Source of the DNA: Bog-473 sp963824195
Lineage (GTDB): Bacteria; Actinomycetota; Acidimicrobiia; Acidimicrobiales; RAAP-2
Direction: 5' to 3'
NCBI GenBank assembly: GCA_963824195.1
Contig: CAWGOJ010000008.1
Coordinates: forward strand, 124,001 to 188,000
DNA length: 64,000 nt
Notes under the pieces: model-generated
The model's input: the letters and a program-made list of their open reading frames with translations, nothing else
What the model was told of the DNA's origin: nothing
Database searches by the model: none
Shown here: piece after piece, positions 41,482-51,215 of the stretch
Layout of the letters: the number at the start of each line of letters is the position of its first letter
Position numbering within the stretch: position 1 is the stretch's first letter
Program-made: the position numbers and the translations under genes

Positions 41482-42957
41482 ATGGAGCCGATACCGGCGC
41501 TCGAGGTCAACGAGGTCGCCTTCGACGAGACGGTCGACGTGGTCGTCGTGGGTCTGGGCGTGTCGGGCGCGTCTGCGGTCGTGGCGGCGCGCCAGGCGGG
41601 AGCGGACGCGCTGGCCGTCGAACGGAGCGCAGGACCCGGTGGGACGTCGGCCAACTCCGGCGGCCTCATCTACCTGGGAGGCGGCACGGCCCTCCAGAAC
41701 GAGTGCGGATTCGAGGACTCGCCGGAGAACATGACCGCGTTCCTTCGCTCCGCCCTGGGGCCCGGCGTCGACGACGACCGGGTCGACGCCTACTGCGAGG
41801 GCTCGCCGGACCACTTCGACTGGTTGGTCTCGATCGGCGTGCCGTTCCGGGCGGCCTTCTGCGACGAGCCGAACCGTGAGTCGGCCGACGACTCGGGACT
41901 GCTCTTCAGCGGCGGTGAGGATTCCTACCCGTTCGACGAGATCGCCGTCCCCGTCCCGCGGGGTCACAAGCCGCGGTGGATCGACTCCGCCGGCGGCTTC
42001 CTCATGGAACGCCTTGGTGCCGCACTGTCGGCCAGCGGTGCTCGAGTCGTGGCCGACGCCGGAGCGGAGGCGCTGGTCGTCGACGGCAGGGACGTCGTCG
42101 GCGTGCGCGTGCGGACCGACGACGGGGCCCGCGCCATCCGCGCCCGCGGCGGGGTGATCCTGGCCGCCGGGGGGTTCATCCACAACGAGGCCATGGTCGC
42201 CGAGCATTGCCCACTGGCCCATGTCCCCGACGCTGCCTGGCGGATCGGCACCCCGAACGACGACGGCCGCGGTATCCGCATGGGCATCGGCGCCGGCGCG
42301 GTGACGACCAGGCTCGACGCCTTCGAGTGCGCGCTGCCGCTCGGGCCACCTCACCGCCTCGCACGGGGGATCCTCGTCAACCGCCACGGCGAGCGGTTCA
42401 TCAACGAGGACACCTACACCGGTCGCATCGGGCTCCACGCCCTGCGCGACCACGACGGCTTCGTCTACATGATCACCGACGACGTGATCCACGAGCCGAA
42501 CCTCCTCGGACTCCGCGTCGGCTACGCCGCAGCCACCCCCGAGGAGCTGGCCGCCGATCTCGGCGTCCCGCCCGAAGCTCTGGCGCGCACGGTGCGCGAG
42601 TACAACGAGGCCGCGGCCCGCGGTGACGACCCGGCCTTCCACAAGCGCGCGCCCTACCTGCAGCCCATCGGCGTGCCGCCGGCCAGCGGCATCGGCGCCA
42701 TCGACCTGCGCGTCGACCATGGCGCGATCTACGCGACGTTCACCCTGGGTGGTCTCGTCACCGACCGCGACGGCGCCGCGCTCGACGGCGGAGGTGATCC
42801 GATCGCGGGTCTCTACGCCGCCGGCCGTACCGCTGCGAGCCTCGCGGCCAGCCACTACGCCAGCGGCATTAGCCTCGGCGACGGCTCGTTCTTCGGCCGG
42901 CGTGCCGGCCGCCACGCGGCCGCCCGAGCCCGAACGGAAGGGTCCTCGACGCAGTAG
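41482..42957 (+). CDS. FAD-binding dehydrogenase (3-ketosteroid dehydrogenase/fumarate reductase-like)
   Basis: 491-residue flavoprotein of the fumarate reductase/KstD family. FAD motif VDVVVVGLGVSGASAVVAARQAGADALAVE, then GGTSANSGGLIYLGGG as in KstD. The middle has VILAAGGFIHN. The C-terminus reads LYAAGRTAASLAASHYASGISLGDGSFFGRRAG, the typical KstD/fumarate reductase end. KstD enzymes insert the C1-C2 double bond in 3-ketosteroids. Steroid substrate is plausible beside thiolase/DUF35 and FadE genes, but unproven. ATG at 41482 after AGGAGGGG. Confidence 0.88.
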   Translation: MEPIPALEVNEVAFDETVDVVVVGLGVSGASAVVAARQAGADALAVERSAGPGGTSANSGGLIYLGGGTALQNECGFEDSPENMTAFLRSALGPGVDDDRVDAYCEGSPDHFDWLVSIGVPFRAAFCDEPNRESADDSGLLFSGGEDSYPFDEIAVPVPRGHKPRWIDSAGGFLMERLGAALSASGARVVADAGAEALVVDGRDVVGVRVRTDDGARAIRARGGVILAAGGFIHNEAMVAEHCPLAHVPDAAWRIGTPNDDGRGIRMGIGAGAVTTRLDAFECALPLGPPHRLARGILVNRHGERFINEDTYTGRIGLHALRDHDGFVYMITDDVIHEPNLLGLRVGYAAATPEELAADLGVPPEALARTVREYNEAAARGDDPAFHKRAPYLQPIGVPPASGIGAIDLRVDHGAIYATFTLGGLVTDRDGAALDGGGDPIAGLYAAGRTAASLAASHYASGISLGDGSFFGRRAGRHAAARARTEGSSTQ

Positions 42958-42974
42958 GACGCGCATCTTGGGGT

Positions 42975-44021
42975 TCAGCGGGATGCCATCTGCTTCGCTG
43001 CGGCCTGCGCCAGTCGGTTGACGAGAGCGATGGCAGGCGGGTGACTGGCGACTTCCATGATCAACATGTTCGATTCCGACCGGCCCCGCTCGACGAGCAC
43101 CTGATCAGAATGGAACACCGTGTTCGTACCGCCCCCGACGATGGGGAAGGAGGATTCGACGTCGATATCGTGGCTCCCGTCATCGGCAATGAGCCGACGC
43201 TGCGTAATGGTGGTGGTGCCTGCCTTGGCGCGGGCACCGAAGGCCTGCGCGACCGCCTTCTGCAGCTCAGGACCCTGTGGTAGCCCAGGACCCTGTGGCG
43301 AATCGACGAAGCGAAGCACACACGGTCCGACGTTGGGGCTGGCGGCGGCTTCGAGATCGGCACGGGCACCCGCCGTCGTCGGGAAGACATCGACCGTGTC
43401 ACTGATCTGTAACGTGGCGTCCGCGCTTGTGTAATTCTGGTCCGCCGCTTCGGCCGGCGAGCGGTCGATATCGGCGGGACCGACCCCGAGACACGTCGCC
43501 AGCTGGGAGGCCGTGGCCGCATCCAAGCCCCCGAAGAAACTCGCCTGAGTGTTCTGGCTGCCTCGTCCGCCTCCCGTCCAACCCGCGGGGTACGCCGTCC
43601 GCAGGATGAGCTCGTGTCTGGCGAGGGAGGCGTCGGCCGCTGGGCCTGTGGTGACGATGAACGACCGGGCCGCCGAAGGGACCGGGGTGGACTCGCTCGC
43701 CGGCAAGACGGCCGTCGCCACGAGAAATGCGATCAGGGCGAGAAGACCGATGATGATCCCGGACAACGCCAAGCCCTGGCCCGTCAGGTTCTCCGATCTC
43801 CTGATCCGACACCTGGCCACGAAGCCGAACACGATGCCGAGGACCGCGCCGAGACCCGTGACGAAGCCAACGATGGAGCAGACGAGCGACGCGATGGCGA
43901 AGCCATCGGTGTGCGGATGCCAACGACCCGATGACGGTGCCGAAGGAGCCCTTGCATCCCCAGGGCGAAACGTCGACTCCCGACTCGGCCATGCCTCGTC
44001 CTCCACTCCCGCATCAGTCAC
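42975..44021 (-). CDS. DUF4190 membrane protein with extracytoplasmic domain
   Basis: 348 residues. Two close hydrophobic helices (DGFAIASLVCSIVGFVTGLGAVLGIVFGF and QGLALSGIIIGLLALIAFLVATAV) are the DUF4190 pair, with a CRIRRSEN loop. After them comes a ~220-residue presumably external domain without known match, with a paired Cys (ATCLG and GPCVL) and a regular alternating sheet pattern. Function unknown; similar actinobacterial proteins anchor to the membrane and expose a sensor-like domain. GTG 44021 has GGGAG 8 nt upstream; a TTG at 44054 is less likely. Confidence 0.78.
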   Translation of the reverse strand: MTDAGVEDEAWPSRESTFRPGDARAPSAPSSGRWHPHTDGFAIASLVCSIVGFVTGLGAVLGIVFGFVARCRIRRSENLTGQGLALSGIIIGLLALIAFLVATAVLPASESTPVPSAARSFIVTTGPAADASLARHELILRTAYPAGWTGGGRGSQNTQASFFGGLDAATASQLATCLGVGPADIDRSPAEAADQNYTSADATLQISDTVDVFPTTAGARADLEAAASPNVGPCVLRFVDSPQGPGLPQGPELQKAVAQAFGARAKAGTTTITQRRLIADDGSHDIDVESSFPIVGGGTNTVFHSDQVLVERGRSESNMLIMEVASHPPAIALVNRLAQAAAKQMASR

Positions 44022-44150
44022 GTGATGGGCTCCCGAGACCCGGGGATCCGGCAAGGCTGCCTCCTGAAGCTCTGCGACGACGGCCGACGGATCTGATGAT
44101 GGCAGCGTGAGGTAACGCTTCGGTAACTCCGGTTGGAGGCGGGGCAGTCG

Positions 44151-44195
44151 CTGACCTTGTCAGGGTGCACCTGACGTTGTAAGGTACCCCCTGAC
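44151..44195 (+). promoter_or_regulatory. Promoter with four CTGAC/GTCAG half-sites
   Basis: CTGAC-CTT-GTCAG (44151-44163), CCTGAC (44170-44175) and CCTGAC (44190-44195), interleaved with -35 TTGTCA (44157-44162) and -10 TAAGGT (44180-44185), 17 bp apart. This fits a repressor covering the promoter of the ClpX zinc-finger gene (ATG 44224). Confidence 0.5.
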
Positions 44196-44223
44196 GACAG
44201 AACGACCACGCGGGGAGAAGCCC

Positions 44224-44589
44224 ATGGCCGTCACCAAAGAGCGCGTCACTGCATCGTGCTCGTTCTGCCTGAAACCGGACAGCGCAGTGAAGAAGTTGGT
44301 CGCCGGTCCGGGCGTCTACATCTGCGACGAGTGCGTCGATCTCTGTCGCCAGATCGTCAGCAGCCCGCCCCCCTTGCCGCCACCGCTGAAGTCCTGGGAG
44401 GAGGACCTCGACCTCGACGGGGTCCTCGCGAGCCTCCCCCGGATGGCGGCCGCCGGTGCGCAGGTCGAACGCAATCTCGCCCGCTTCGTGAAGAGGGCGC
44501 GGGAGCTTGGTGCGACATGGGCGGCGATCGGAGCCGCCTTGGGGATGACCCGACAGTCGGCGTGGGAGCGCTTCTCCGGCGAGGAGTAG
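44224..44589 (+). CDS. ClpX C4 zinc-finger protein with C-terminal helix-turn-helix-like segment
   Basis: 121 residues. The N-terminus is a ClpX zinc-binding domain: Cys12, Cys15, Cys34, Cys37 (CSFC and CDEC), with GPGVYICDECVDLC as in ClpX. The AAA+ domain is absent. After a proline-rich linker comes an amphipathic helical part ending ARELGATWAAIGAALGMTRQSAWERF (about 91-116), which reads as a helix-turn-helix. ClpX zinc domains dimerise and bind adaptors and substrates, so this may be an adaptor or a small regulator. It is preceded by a marked promoter region and GGGGAG ribosome site. Confidence 0.85.
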   Translation: MAVTKERVTASCSFCLKPDSAVKKLVAGPGVYICDECVDLCRQIVSSPPPLPPPLKSWEEDLDLDGVLASLPRMAAAGAQVERNLARFVKRARELGATWAAIGAALGMTRQSAWERFSGEE

Positions 44590-44668
44590 TGGCTCTCGCC
44601 GGCGCGAGCAGACGCTACGGTGCGGGAAACCAACGCAGATGGCAGGTGCGAGAGACGGGAGACCGGCG

Positions 44669-45115
44669 ATGACCTCGAAGTCCGACTTCACGGCGGAGGA
44701 ATGGCAGCTGATCCTGGAAGCACCTCCGAGTGCCGGGATGATCGTGGTCACCGCCCAACGGGGCGGCTCCTTCCGCGAGACCGTCGCCATGGCCAAGGCC
44801 TATGTCGAGGCGCGCCAACAGCACGGCCAGAGCCAGCTTCTCGATGAGATCGTCGCCGCGAAGCCTGAGCGGGATCACACGCACTACCACTCTCCCGAGG
44901 AGCTCCGGCAGCACGGATTGCAACACCTGCGCGACTCGGTCACTCTGCTCGAGAGCAAGGCCGCGCCCGAGGAGGTCGACGAATATCGCCAGTTCATCGT
45001 CAACCTGTCGCACAAGGTCGCAGCTGCGCACCGGGAGCATGGCCAAGAGGTGAGCGAGGCCGAGCAGTCCGCGATCAACGACATCAACGAAGCCCTGCAC
45101 ACGACCGCCGGGTAG
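44669..45115 (+). CDS. Conserved hypothetical protein, TerB-like helical
   Basis: 148 residues from ATG 44669. I know the pattern from actinobacterial genomes (FTAEEWQLILEAPPSAGMIVVTAQRGGSFRETVAMAKAYVEAR) but no function. It is all-helical and charged, with a His-rich patch (RDHTHYHSPEELRQHGLQHL) and ends in helices HKVAAAHREHGQEVSEAEQSAINDINEAL. The overall shape recalls TerB-like or tellurite-stress proteins, a weak resemblance only. It lies 79 bp after the ClpX zinc-finger gene in the same direction and may share its promoter. Confidence 0.75.
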   Translation: MTSKSDFTAEEWQLILEAPPSAGMIVVTAQRGGSFRETVAMAKAYVEARQQHGQSQLLDEIVAAKPERDHTHYHSPEELRQHGLQHLRDSVTLLESKAAPEEVDEYRQFIVNLSHKVAAAHREHGQEVSEAEQSAINDINEALHTTAG

Positions 45116-45130
45116 GAGCGCCGCCGCCCC

Positions 45131-45745
45131 TCAGCCCCAGTCTTCGGTGAGGCCTCCCTCGCCGTCAGGGTGGAACAGCGGCATGGCACCCAGCGTGCGG
45201 ACCAGCGCGGCGTCGGGGCCCAACGCCTCCTTCCAACCGCCGCCCTCGGTCATGAGGGTCCCGATCACCACAGGCTCGGCGTCCATGCGGCGCACCAGGC
45301 GCAGCGCGGACGACAGCGAGGCCCCGGTGGAGATGACGTCGTCGACCACGGCCACCCGTCGGCCACGCACCGCGCCGACCCGGGCGGGATCCATGCGCAA
45401 CCGCTGGGGTTTGTCGGTCGTGATGGAGTAGACCGGCTCGGCCCACGATTCACCCAGGTGGATCTTGGGTGTCTTGTGCAGGATCACGTAGTCGTCGAAG
45501 CCGAGGGCCCGGCTGGCCTCGATGGCCAGGGGGATCCCCATGGTCGCCACCGACACGACGATCTCGGGCCGGGCCGGTCGCATGAGCTCGGCGAGCTCTC
45601 GCCCCGCGGTCTCGGCGAAGGAGACGCCCATGTCCACGCAGATCAGGAGCGCGATCGTCAGGTCGTCGGAAAGTGGGACGAGCGGGAGCTCCACGTTCTG
45701 GCTCCCGACCGTGGTCGTGTAAGTACCATCGGCGGTCGTCGACAT
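45131..45745 (-). CDS. Phosphoribosyltransferase-family protein (adenine PRT-like)
   Basis: 204-residue type I PRTase. The PRPP loop is VAVVDDVISTGASL (VVDDVxxTG). Upstream is the VVSVATMGIPLAIEASRALG segment, corresponding to the family's P-loop. The hood region is unlike hypoxanthine PRTs and closer to adenine/xanthine or PurR-type PRTases. It may salvage a purine base or bind PRPP as a sensor. ATG at 45745. It is convergent with the previous gene, 15 bp apart. Confidence 0.85.
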   Translation of the reverse strand: MSTTADGTYTTTVGSQNVELPLVPLSDDLTIALLICVDMGVSFAETAGRELAELMRPARPEIVVSVATMGIPLAIEASRALGFDDYVILHKTPKIHLGESWAEPVYSITTDKPQRLRMDPARVGAVRGRRVAVVDDVISTGASLSSALRLVRRMDAEPVVIGTLMTEGGGWKEALGPDAALVRTLGAMPLFHPDGEGGLTEDWG

Positions 45746-46094
45746 GACTCGCTTCCGAGCTTACGTGCCTCGCTGAAGCTGCCGGGACCCTTGACGACCA
45801 GCGCACGCTCCGCCAAGGGGGGAAACGACCAGATCGGGTGCCGAGGGCAGCGCGTCATCACGCGCCGGCAGACGATCTGTCACGCCGCCATGCGAGGGGT
45901 GCGTGAACACGTCGTCCATCTCGAAGTCCCCGTTCACCGACGACCCACCTTCGATTCCTCGAAGCCCGAAGCACAGATCTAGAGTCCTTGGTCCCTGGTG
46001 CGGCCCGGCGCTTCCCGAACACAATGACCGCGGCAAGGTGCTGTGGCACGCGTGTCCCTGCGCTCTGGCTGGCAACGGACTAGACAGGAGAGCG
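45746..46094. other. Divergent gap upstream of cydDCAB
   Basis: 349 bp between the phosphoribosyltransferase and cydD. No Rex-type palindrome or other clear operator is visible. One frame is open upstream of the cydD GTG but its residues (Pro/Ser/Arg-rich) do not look coding. It must hold the cyd promoter. Confidence 0.4.
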
Positions 46095-47807
46095 GTGGAA
46101 GCCACGCCGAAGGCGACAGCGCCCGAGGAGCCGTCGGGGCCGGTTTCCCGCCGCCGGACCGGGCCCCTTGACCCCCGGTTGCTGCGCTACGCCCACACCA
46201 CTCGGCGCTTCATCGTCCTGGCCGTCGGCGTCGGCGGCACGACGGCACTCCTCGTCGTCGCCCAGGCCTGGCTCATCGCCACGGTGGTCAACGACGCCTT
46301 CCTCTACCACGGGTCACTACCCTCGCTGCGCGACCCTCTCGTCCTCCTGTTCGGGGTCATCGTCGGACGCGCCATCCTGGCCTGGGCGACCGAGCGGGCC
46401 GCCCACCGGGCCTCGGCTTCCGCCAAATCGGAACTCCGCCTCTCGGCGGCCGAGCACATCGCCGCCCTGGGCCCGACCGGCTTGGAGCAGAAGGACAACG
46501 GACGGCTCACCGTGCTCGTGACGACCGGGATCGACGCGCTCGACGGTTACTTCTCGCGCTACCTGCCCCAGCTCTTCCTGGCGGTCATCGTCCCGCTGAC
46601 CATCATCGCCGTCGTGGCCGGCGCCGACTGGATCTCCGCCGTCCTCATCGCGGTGACCGTGCCCCTGATCCCCGTCTTCATGGGCCTGGTGGGCCTGAGC
46701 ACCCGGGACCGGACGGCAGCCCGCATGCGGTCGATGCAGCGGCTGGCCGGGCACTTCCTCGACGTGGTGGCCGGCCTGCCCACCCTGAAGGTCTTCGGCC
46801 GGGCCAAGGCCCAGGCCCGTGCGATCGCCGAGGTCACCAACCGCTACCGGACCACGACACTGGCCACCCTCAAGCTGACCTTCCTCTCGTCGCTCATCCT
46901 CGAGTTGCTGGCCACGATCTCGGTGGCCCTGGTCGCCGTGGCCGTCGGGCTGCGGTTGCTCGATGGGGACATGAACTTCCACGCCGCCCTCTTCGTGCTC
47001 GTCCTGGCGCCCGAGGCTTACCTGCCGCTGCGGGCCCTCGGGGCCAACTTCCACGCCAGCGCGGACGGGATGAAAGCGGCCGAGCAGGTTTTCGAGCTCC
47101 TGGAGGCGCCGGTCGGCAAGCGTCCGGGCGGCCCGGCCCGGCCCCGGGACGCCGGCATCCGCATCGCCCGGCTCGACGTCATCTACCCGGGCCGCCGCAT
47201 CCCGGCCCTGCAGAGCGCCGACCTCGTCGTGGAGCCCGGGGAGACGGTGGCGCTCACCGGCCCGAGCGGCTGCGGCAAGACCACCCTTCTCAGCGTCGTC
47301 CTCGGGCTGCGCAGCCCCAGCGCGGGAGAGGTCCACCTCGGCGGGGTCGACCTGCGCGACCTCGACCTCGACACGTGGCGGGCCGGCATCGGCTGGGTGC
47401 CCCAGCGACCGCACCTCTTCGCCCGTTCCGTGGCCGACAACATCCGCGTCGGCCGGCCCGACGCCACCGACGCGGAGGTGGCGGCCGCGCTCGAGGCGGC
47501 CGGCCTGGCGCCGGTGGTGCTGCGCCTGCCCCACGGGGTCGACACCCGGCTGGGCGACGGCGGCGCCGGCCTCTCGGCGGGAGAGCGCCAGCGCCTGGCG
47601 CTGGCCCGGGCCTTCGTCCGAGACGCGCCGCTCCTCGTGCTCGACGAGCCGACGGCCAGCCTCGACACCGGGACCGAGGCCGACGTGCTCGACGCGGTGC
47701 GCCGACTGACCGAGGGGCGCACCGCCCTCATCGTGGCCCACCGCCCCGCGCTGGCCGCCCTGGCCGACCGCGTGGTCCACCTCCCGGCCCCAGTGGTGGC
47801 CGCGTGA
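46095..47807 (+). CDS. cydD: Cytochrome bd assembly ABC exporter subunit CydD
   Basis: 570-residue fused ABC exporter half (TMD-NBD). With CydC it exports cysteine/glutathione (thiol reductant) and haem-related ligands needed to assemble cytochrome bd. The six-helix membrane domain has the CydD-type GLSTRDRTAARMRSMQRLAGHFLDVVAGLPTLKVFGR coupling segment. The NBD has Walker A TGPSGCGKTTLL, the LSAGERQRLALARAF signature and Walker B LLVLDEPTASLD. GTG at 46095 follows AGGAG; longer in-frame starts add unlikely residues. It overlaps cydC by GTGA. Confidence 0.93.
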   Translation: MEATPKATAPEEPSGPVSRRRTGPLDPRLLRYAHTTRRFIVLAVGVGGTTALLVVAQAWLIATVVNDAFLYHGSLPSLRDPLVLLFGVIVGRAILAWATERAAHRASASAKSELRLSAAEHIAALGPTGLEQKDNGRLTVLVTTGIDALDGYFSRYLPQLFLAVIVPLTIIAVVAGADWISAVLIAVTVPLIPVFMGLVGLSTRDRTAARMRSMQRLAGHFLDVVAGLPTLKVFGRAKAQARAIAEVTNRYRTTTLATLKLTFLSSLILELLATISVALVAVAVGLRLLDGDMNFHAALFVLVLAPEAYLPLRALGANFHASADGMKAAEQVFELLEAPVGKRPGGPARPRDAGIRIARLDVIYPGRRIPALQSADLVVEPGETVALTGPSGCGKTTLLSVVLGLRSPSAGEVHLGGVDLRDLDLDTWRAGIGWVPQRPHLFARSVADNIRVGRPDATDAEVAAALEAAGLAPVVLRLPHGVDTRLGDGGAGLSAGERQRLALARAFVRDAPLLVLDEPTASLDTGTEADVLDAVRRLTEGRTALIVAHRPALAALADRVVHLPAPVVAA

Positions 47808-49722
47808 GCGGCGGCATCTTCGAGGCGGCACAGGACCGCCCGGCCGACGTGGCGCGCACGCTCGGCGTCGCCCGCGTCGCCGCCGGTCGGCTGGCGCAGG
47901 CCTCGCTCCTCGGGGCCGGGGCCATCGGGGCGTCCATCGCCCTCATGGGCACCTCGGCCTGGCTGATCTCGCGGGCCGCCCTCCACCCCTCCGAGGCGTC
48001 CCTGACGCTGGCCATCGTGGGCGTGCAGTTCTTCGGCCTGTCCCGTGGCTTCCTGCGCTACGGCGAGCGCCTGGTCGGGCACGACGCCGCGCTGCGGGTG
48101 CTTACCGACCTCCGCGTCCGCGTCTACGACCGGCTCGAGGCAATCGCGCCGACGGGCCTCCCCCTCTTCCGGCGGGGCGACCTGGTGGCCCGGGTGGTTG
48201 ACGACGTGGACTCGCTGCAGGACGTCGTGTTGCGCGTGATCCAGCCCTTCGCCGTCGCCTGCGTCGTGGGCGCGGCCACGGTCGCCGTCATGTGGGTCCT
48301 GCTCCCGGGCGCGGGCGCGGTGCTGCTGGTGGCCCTCGTCGTCTCGGCCACCCTGGTGCCCTGGCTCACGGGCCGCCTGGCCAAGCGGGAGGAGTCCAAG
48401 CAGGCGTCAGCCCGGGGCGAGCTCAGCGCGGCGGTGGTCGACCTGATTGAGGGAGCGCCCGAGCTGACGGTCATGGGCGGGACCGGCGAGCAGGTGGAGC
48501 GGATCGCCACGGCGGATCGTCGCCTGCGCGCCACGGCGCGCAAGGGGGCGGGCACCACCGGCATCGGACTCGGTCTCACCACGGCGCTGGCCGGTCTCGC
48601 CAGCTGGGGCGCGCTGACCCTCGGGGTGCGCGCCACCCACGGCGGGCACCTCGACGGTGCGCTGCTGGCCGTGCTCGCGCTCGTCCCGCTGGCCGCCTTC
48701 GAGCTGGTGGCCCCGCTGCCGGCGGCGACCCAGGCGCTGCAGCGTTCGCGCACGGCGGCCGGCCGGGTGTTCGCCGCCAGCGACGCCCCGGCGCCGGTCG
48801 AGGAGCCGACGACGCCCCACTGCCGCTGCCCGGCGAGGTGCCCGGGCCACACACGCTCTCCCTGCGCTCGGTGTGGGCCGGCTACCCCGGGACCGACCGG
48901 CCCGTCCTGCGCGGCGTGGATCTCGACCTCACCCCGGGACGCCGGGTGGCACTGGTCGGGCAGAGCGGGGCCGGCAAGTCGACGCTGGCCGACGTCCTGG
49001 TGCGCTTCCTGCCCGTCGACGCCGGCGAGGCGACACTCGACGGGGTGCCGCTGGACCGGCTGGCCTCCGACGACGTGCGCCGGGTGGTCGGGCTGGTCGA
49101 GCAGAGCCCGCATCTCTTCGCCACGAGCCTGGCCGAGAACCTGCGGGTGGGTCGCCGCTCGGCGAGCGACGAGGAGCTGACGGAAGCGCTGGAACGGGTC
49201 GGCCTGGGCGACTGGCTCGCCGGCCTGCCCGCCGGCCTGGCCACCCACGTCGGCCGGGCCGGCGCTCGCCTCTCGGGCGGGCAGCGTCAGCGCGTGGCGG
49301 TGGCCCGCGCCCTGCTGGCCGGGTTCTCCATCCTCATCCTCGACGAGCCGGCGGAGCACCTCGACCCCCAGGGCGCCGATGCCATCACCGCCGACCTCTT
49401 GGCCCTCACCGAGGGCCACTCGACGCTGTTCATCACGCACCGCCTGATGGGGCTGGACCAGGTGGACGAGATCATGGTCCTCGACGGGGGTCGCGTCGTC
49501 GAGCACGGCACCCATGCCGATCTCGTGACCGCCGGTGGCCGCTACGCCGGCCTGTGGTGGGACGAGTTGATGAACGACGAGACCGCACTCGACCCTCGTT
49601 CCACCACTCCCGTGACCCCCGAAGGGCGCGCGGCCGTCCTGGACGACCCAAAAGAAGCCGATCTCAATGAAGAAGTCGATCTGAACGAAGCAGTCCTCAA
49701 CGAAGGGAGCGACACCCCGTGA
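47804..49722 (+). pseudogene. cydC: Cytochrome bd assembly ABC exporter subunit CydC, frameshifted
   Basis: Second half-exporter of CydDC, about 639 aa when repaired. The membrane domain (MGTSAWLISRAALHPSEASLTLAIVGVQFFGLSRGFLRYGERLVGHDAALRVL) is strongly CydC-like. The frame breaks at 48809-48815 (CCGACGACG), where one base is missing, inside the linker to the NBD. The NBD continues in another frame with VGQSGAGKSTLADV, RLSGGQRQRVAVARALL and ILILDEPAEHLD. The C-terminus has a charged EADLNEEVDLNEAVLNE tail. Since cydA and cydB downstream are intact and coupled, a sequence error is the likely cause. Confidence 0.9.
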
Positions 49723-51206
49723 ACCCCCTGGACCTCGCCCGCTGGCAGTTCGCCAGCACGAGCATCTACCACTTCCTCTTCGTCCCGGTGACTATCGGGC
49801 TGGCGTTCCTGGTAGCCCTGCTGCAGACCGCCTGGTACCGCAACGGCGACGACACCTACCGCCGCCTGGCCCGCTTCTTCGGGTCGCTGCTGCTGATCAA
49901 CGTGGCCGTGGGTGTGGTCACGGGACTCATTCAGGAGTTCGAGTTCGGCATGAACTGGTCCGCGTACTCGCGCCTCGTCGGCAACGTGTTCGGGGGGCCG
50001 CTGGCCATGGAGGGCCTGGTGGCCTTCTTCTTGGAGTCGACGTTCCTCGGCATCTGGATCTTCGGCTGGAACCGCCTGTCGAAGAAGGCGCACCTGGCCT
50101 GCATCTGGCTGGTGGCGGCGGGCACCATGCTCTCGGCCGCCTTCATCATGGCGGCCAACTCCTGGATGCAGCACCCCGTCGGCTACACGACGAACAACAG
50201 CACCCACCAGCCCCAGCTCAACAACATCTGGGCGCTCTTCACCAACCCCGTCTTCTTGTGGGGCTACACCCACGTCGTCGTGGCCTCCCTCGTCACTGGC
50301 GCCGCGATCATGCTGGGGGTCTCCGCCTGGCACCTCTACCGGAAGAACCAGGTCGACGCCTTCCGCCGCACGGCCGTCATCTCGATGGTGGTCCTGTTGC
50401 CGACCGTTGCCTTCAACCTCTTCGTGGGCAGCGAGCTCGGCGTGGTGGAGGGCAAGTACCAGCCGATGAAGATCGCCGCCGCCGAGGCCCTGTGGACCAC
50501 CTGCCCGAGCCACTGTTCGTTCTCGCTCTTCCAGATCGGCGGTGGGAAGAACGACGAGACCCCGACCCAGATCCTCGAGGTCCCCGACCTGCTGTCCATC
50601 CTGGCCACCAACCACGTCGACGGTGAGGTCCAGGGGCTCAACAACCTGAACGCGCAGTACCAGAAGGAGTACGGGCCGGGAAACTACATCCCCAACGTCT
50701 TCATTCAGTACTGGTCGATGCGGGTCATGGCCTACCTAGGCACGCTGGTGTTCCTCTTCGCGCTCTGGGGGGCCTGGCTCCTCTACCGCCACAAGCTCGA
50801 CCGCGCCAGATGGTTCCTGCGAATTGCGCCCTGGGTGGTGATCCTGCCCTTCCTCATCAACACGGCCGGCTGGATGCTCACCGAGAACGGGCGTCAACCC
50901 TGGATCGTCCAGGGCCTCATGCTGACCAAGAACGGCGTGTCCTCCTCGGTGTCGGCAACGGACCTCTGGATTTCGCTCGTCGTCTTCTATCTGATCTACG
51001 CCGTGCTCGGCGTGTCCGCCGCGTGGCTCATGATCCGCTACGGCCGCCGATCCATCGGCGACGACCCGCTGGCCAAGCTGACCTCCGAGGGCGAGGGCGG
51101 CCCCGGCAGCACCGGCCGCCCCGGCGGGACCGGCACCACTTCATCCACCGATGCCGAGCTCGGCTCGTCCCACGAGGACGAGGACGAGTTCGCTCTCGTC
51201 TACTAG
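49719..51206 (+). CDS. cydA: Cytochrome bd oxidase subunit I
   Basis: 495-residue membrane subunit carrying haems b558, b595 and d; it oxidises quinol and reduces O2 with high affinity. Visible are the haem b595 ligand His18 (SIYHFLFVPVTIG), GLIQEFEFGMNWSAYSR, the haem b558 His in WGYTHVVVAS, and the GRQPW quinol motif (ENGRQPWIVQG). The Q-loop is short, as in Gram-positive enzymes. GTG start overlaps the cydC stop. A Gly/Ser/Thr-rich, then acidic, C-terminal tail follows the last helix. Confidence 0.96.
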   Translation: MNPLDLARWQFASTSIYHFLFVPVTIGLAFLVALLQTAWYRNGDDTYRRLARFFGSLLLINVAVGVVTGLIQEFEFGMNWSAYSRLVGNVFGGPLAMEGLVAFFLESTFLGIWIFGWNRLSKKAHLACIWLVAAGTMLSAAFIMAANSWMQHPVGYTTNNSTHQPQLNNIWALFTNPVFLWGYTHVVVASLVTGAAIMLGVSAWHLYRKNQVDAFRRTAVISMVVLLPTVAFNLFVGSELGVVEGKYQPMKIAAAEALWTTCPSHCSFSLFQIGGGKNDETPTQILEVPDLLSILATNHVDGEVQGLNNLNAQYQKEYGPGNYIPNVFIQYWSMRVMAYLGTLVFLFALWGAWLLYRHKLDRARWFLRIAPWVVILPFLINTAGWMLTENGRQPWIVQGLMLTKNGVSSSVSATDLWISLVVFYLIYAVLGVSAAWLMIRYGRRSIGDDPLAKLTSEGEGGPGSTGRPGGTGTTSSTDAELGSSHEDEDEFALVY

Positions 51207-51215
51207 GAGGTCGAC

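Noticed and set aside
45746..46094. Rex-type redox operator before cydD
   Set aside because: No TTGTG-N8-CACAA-like palindrome is present in the gap.
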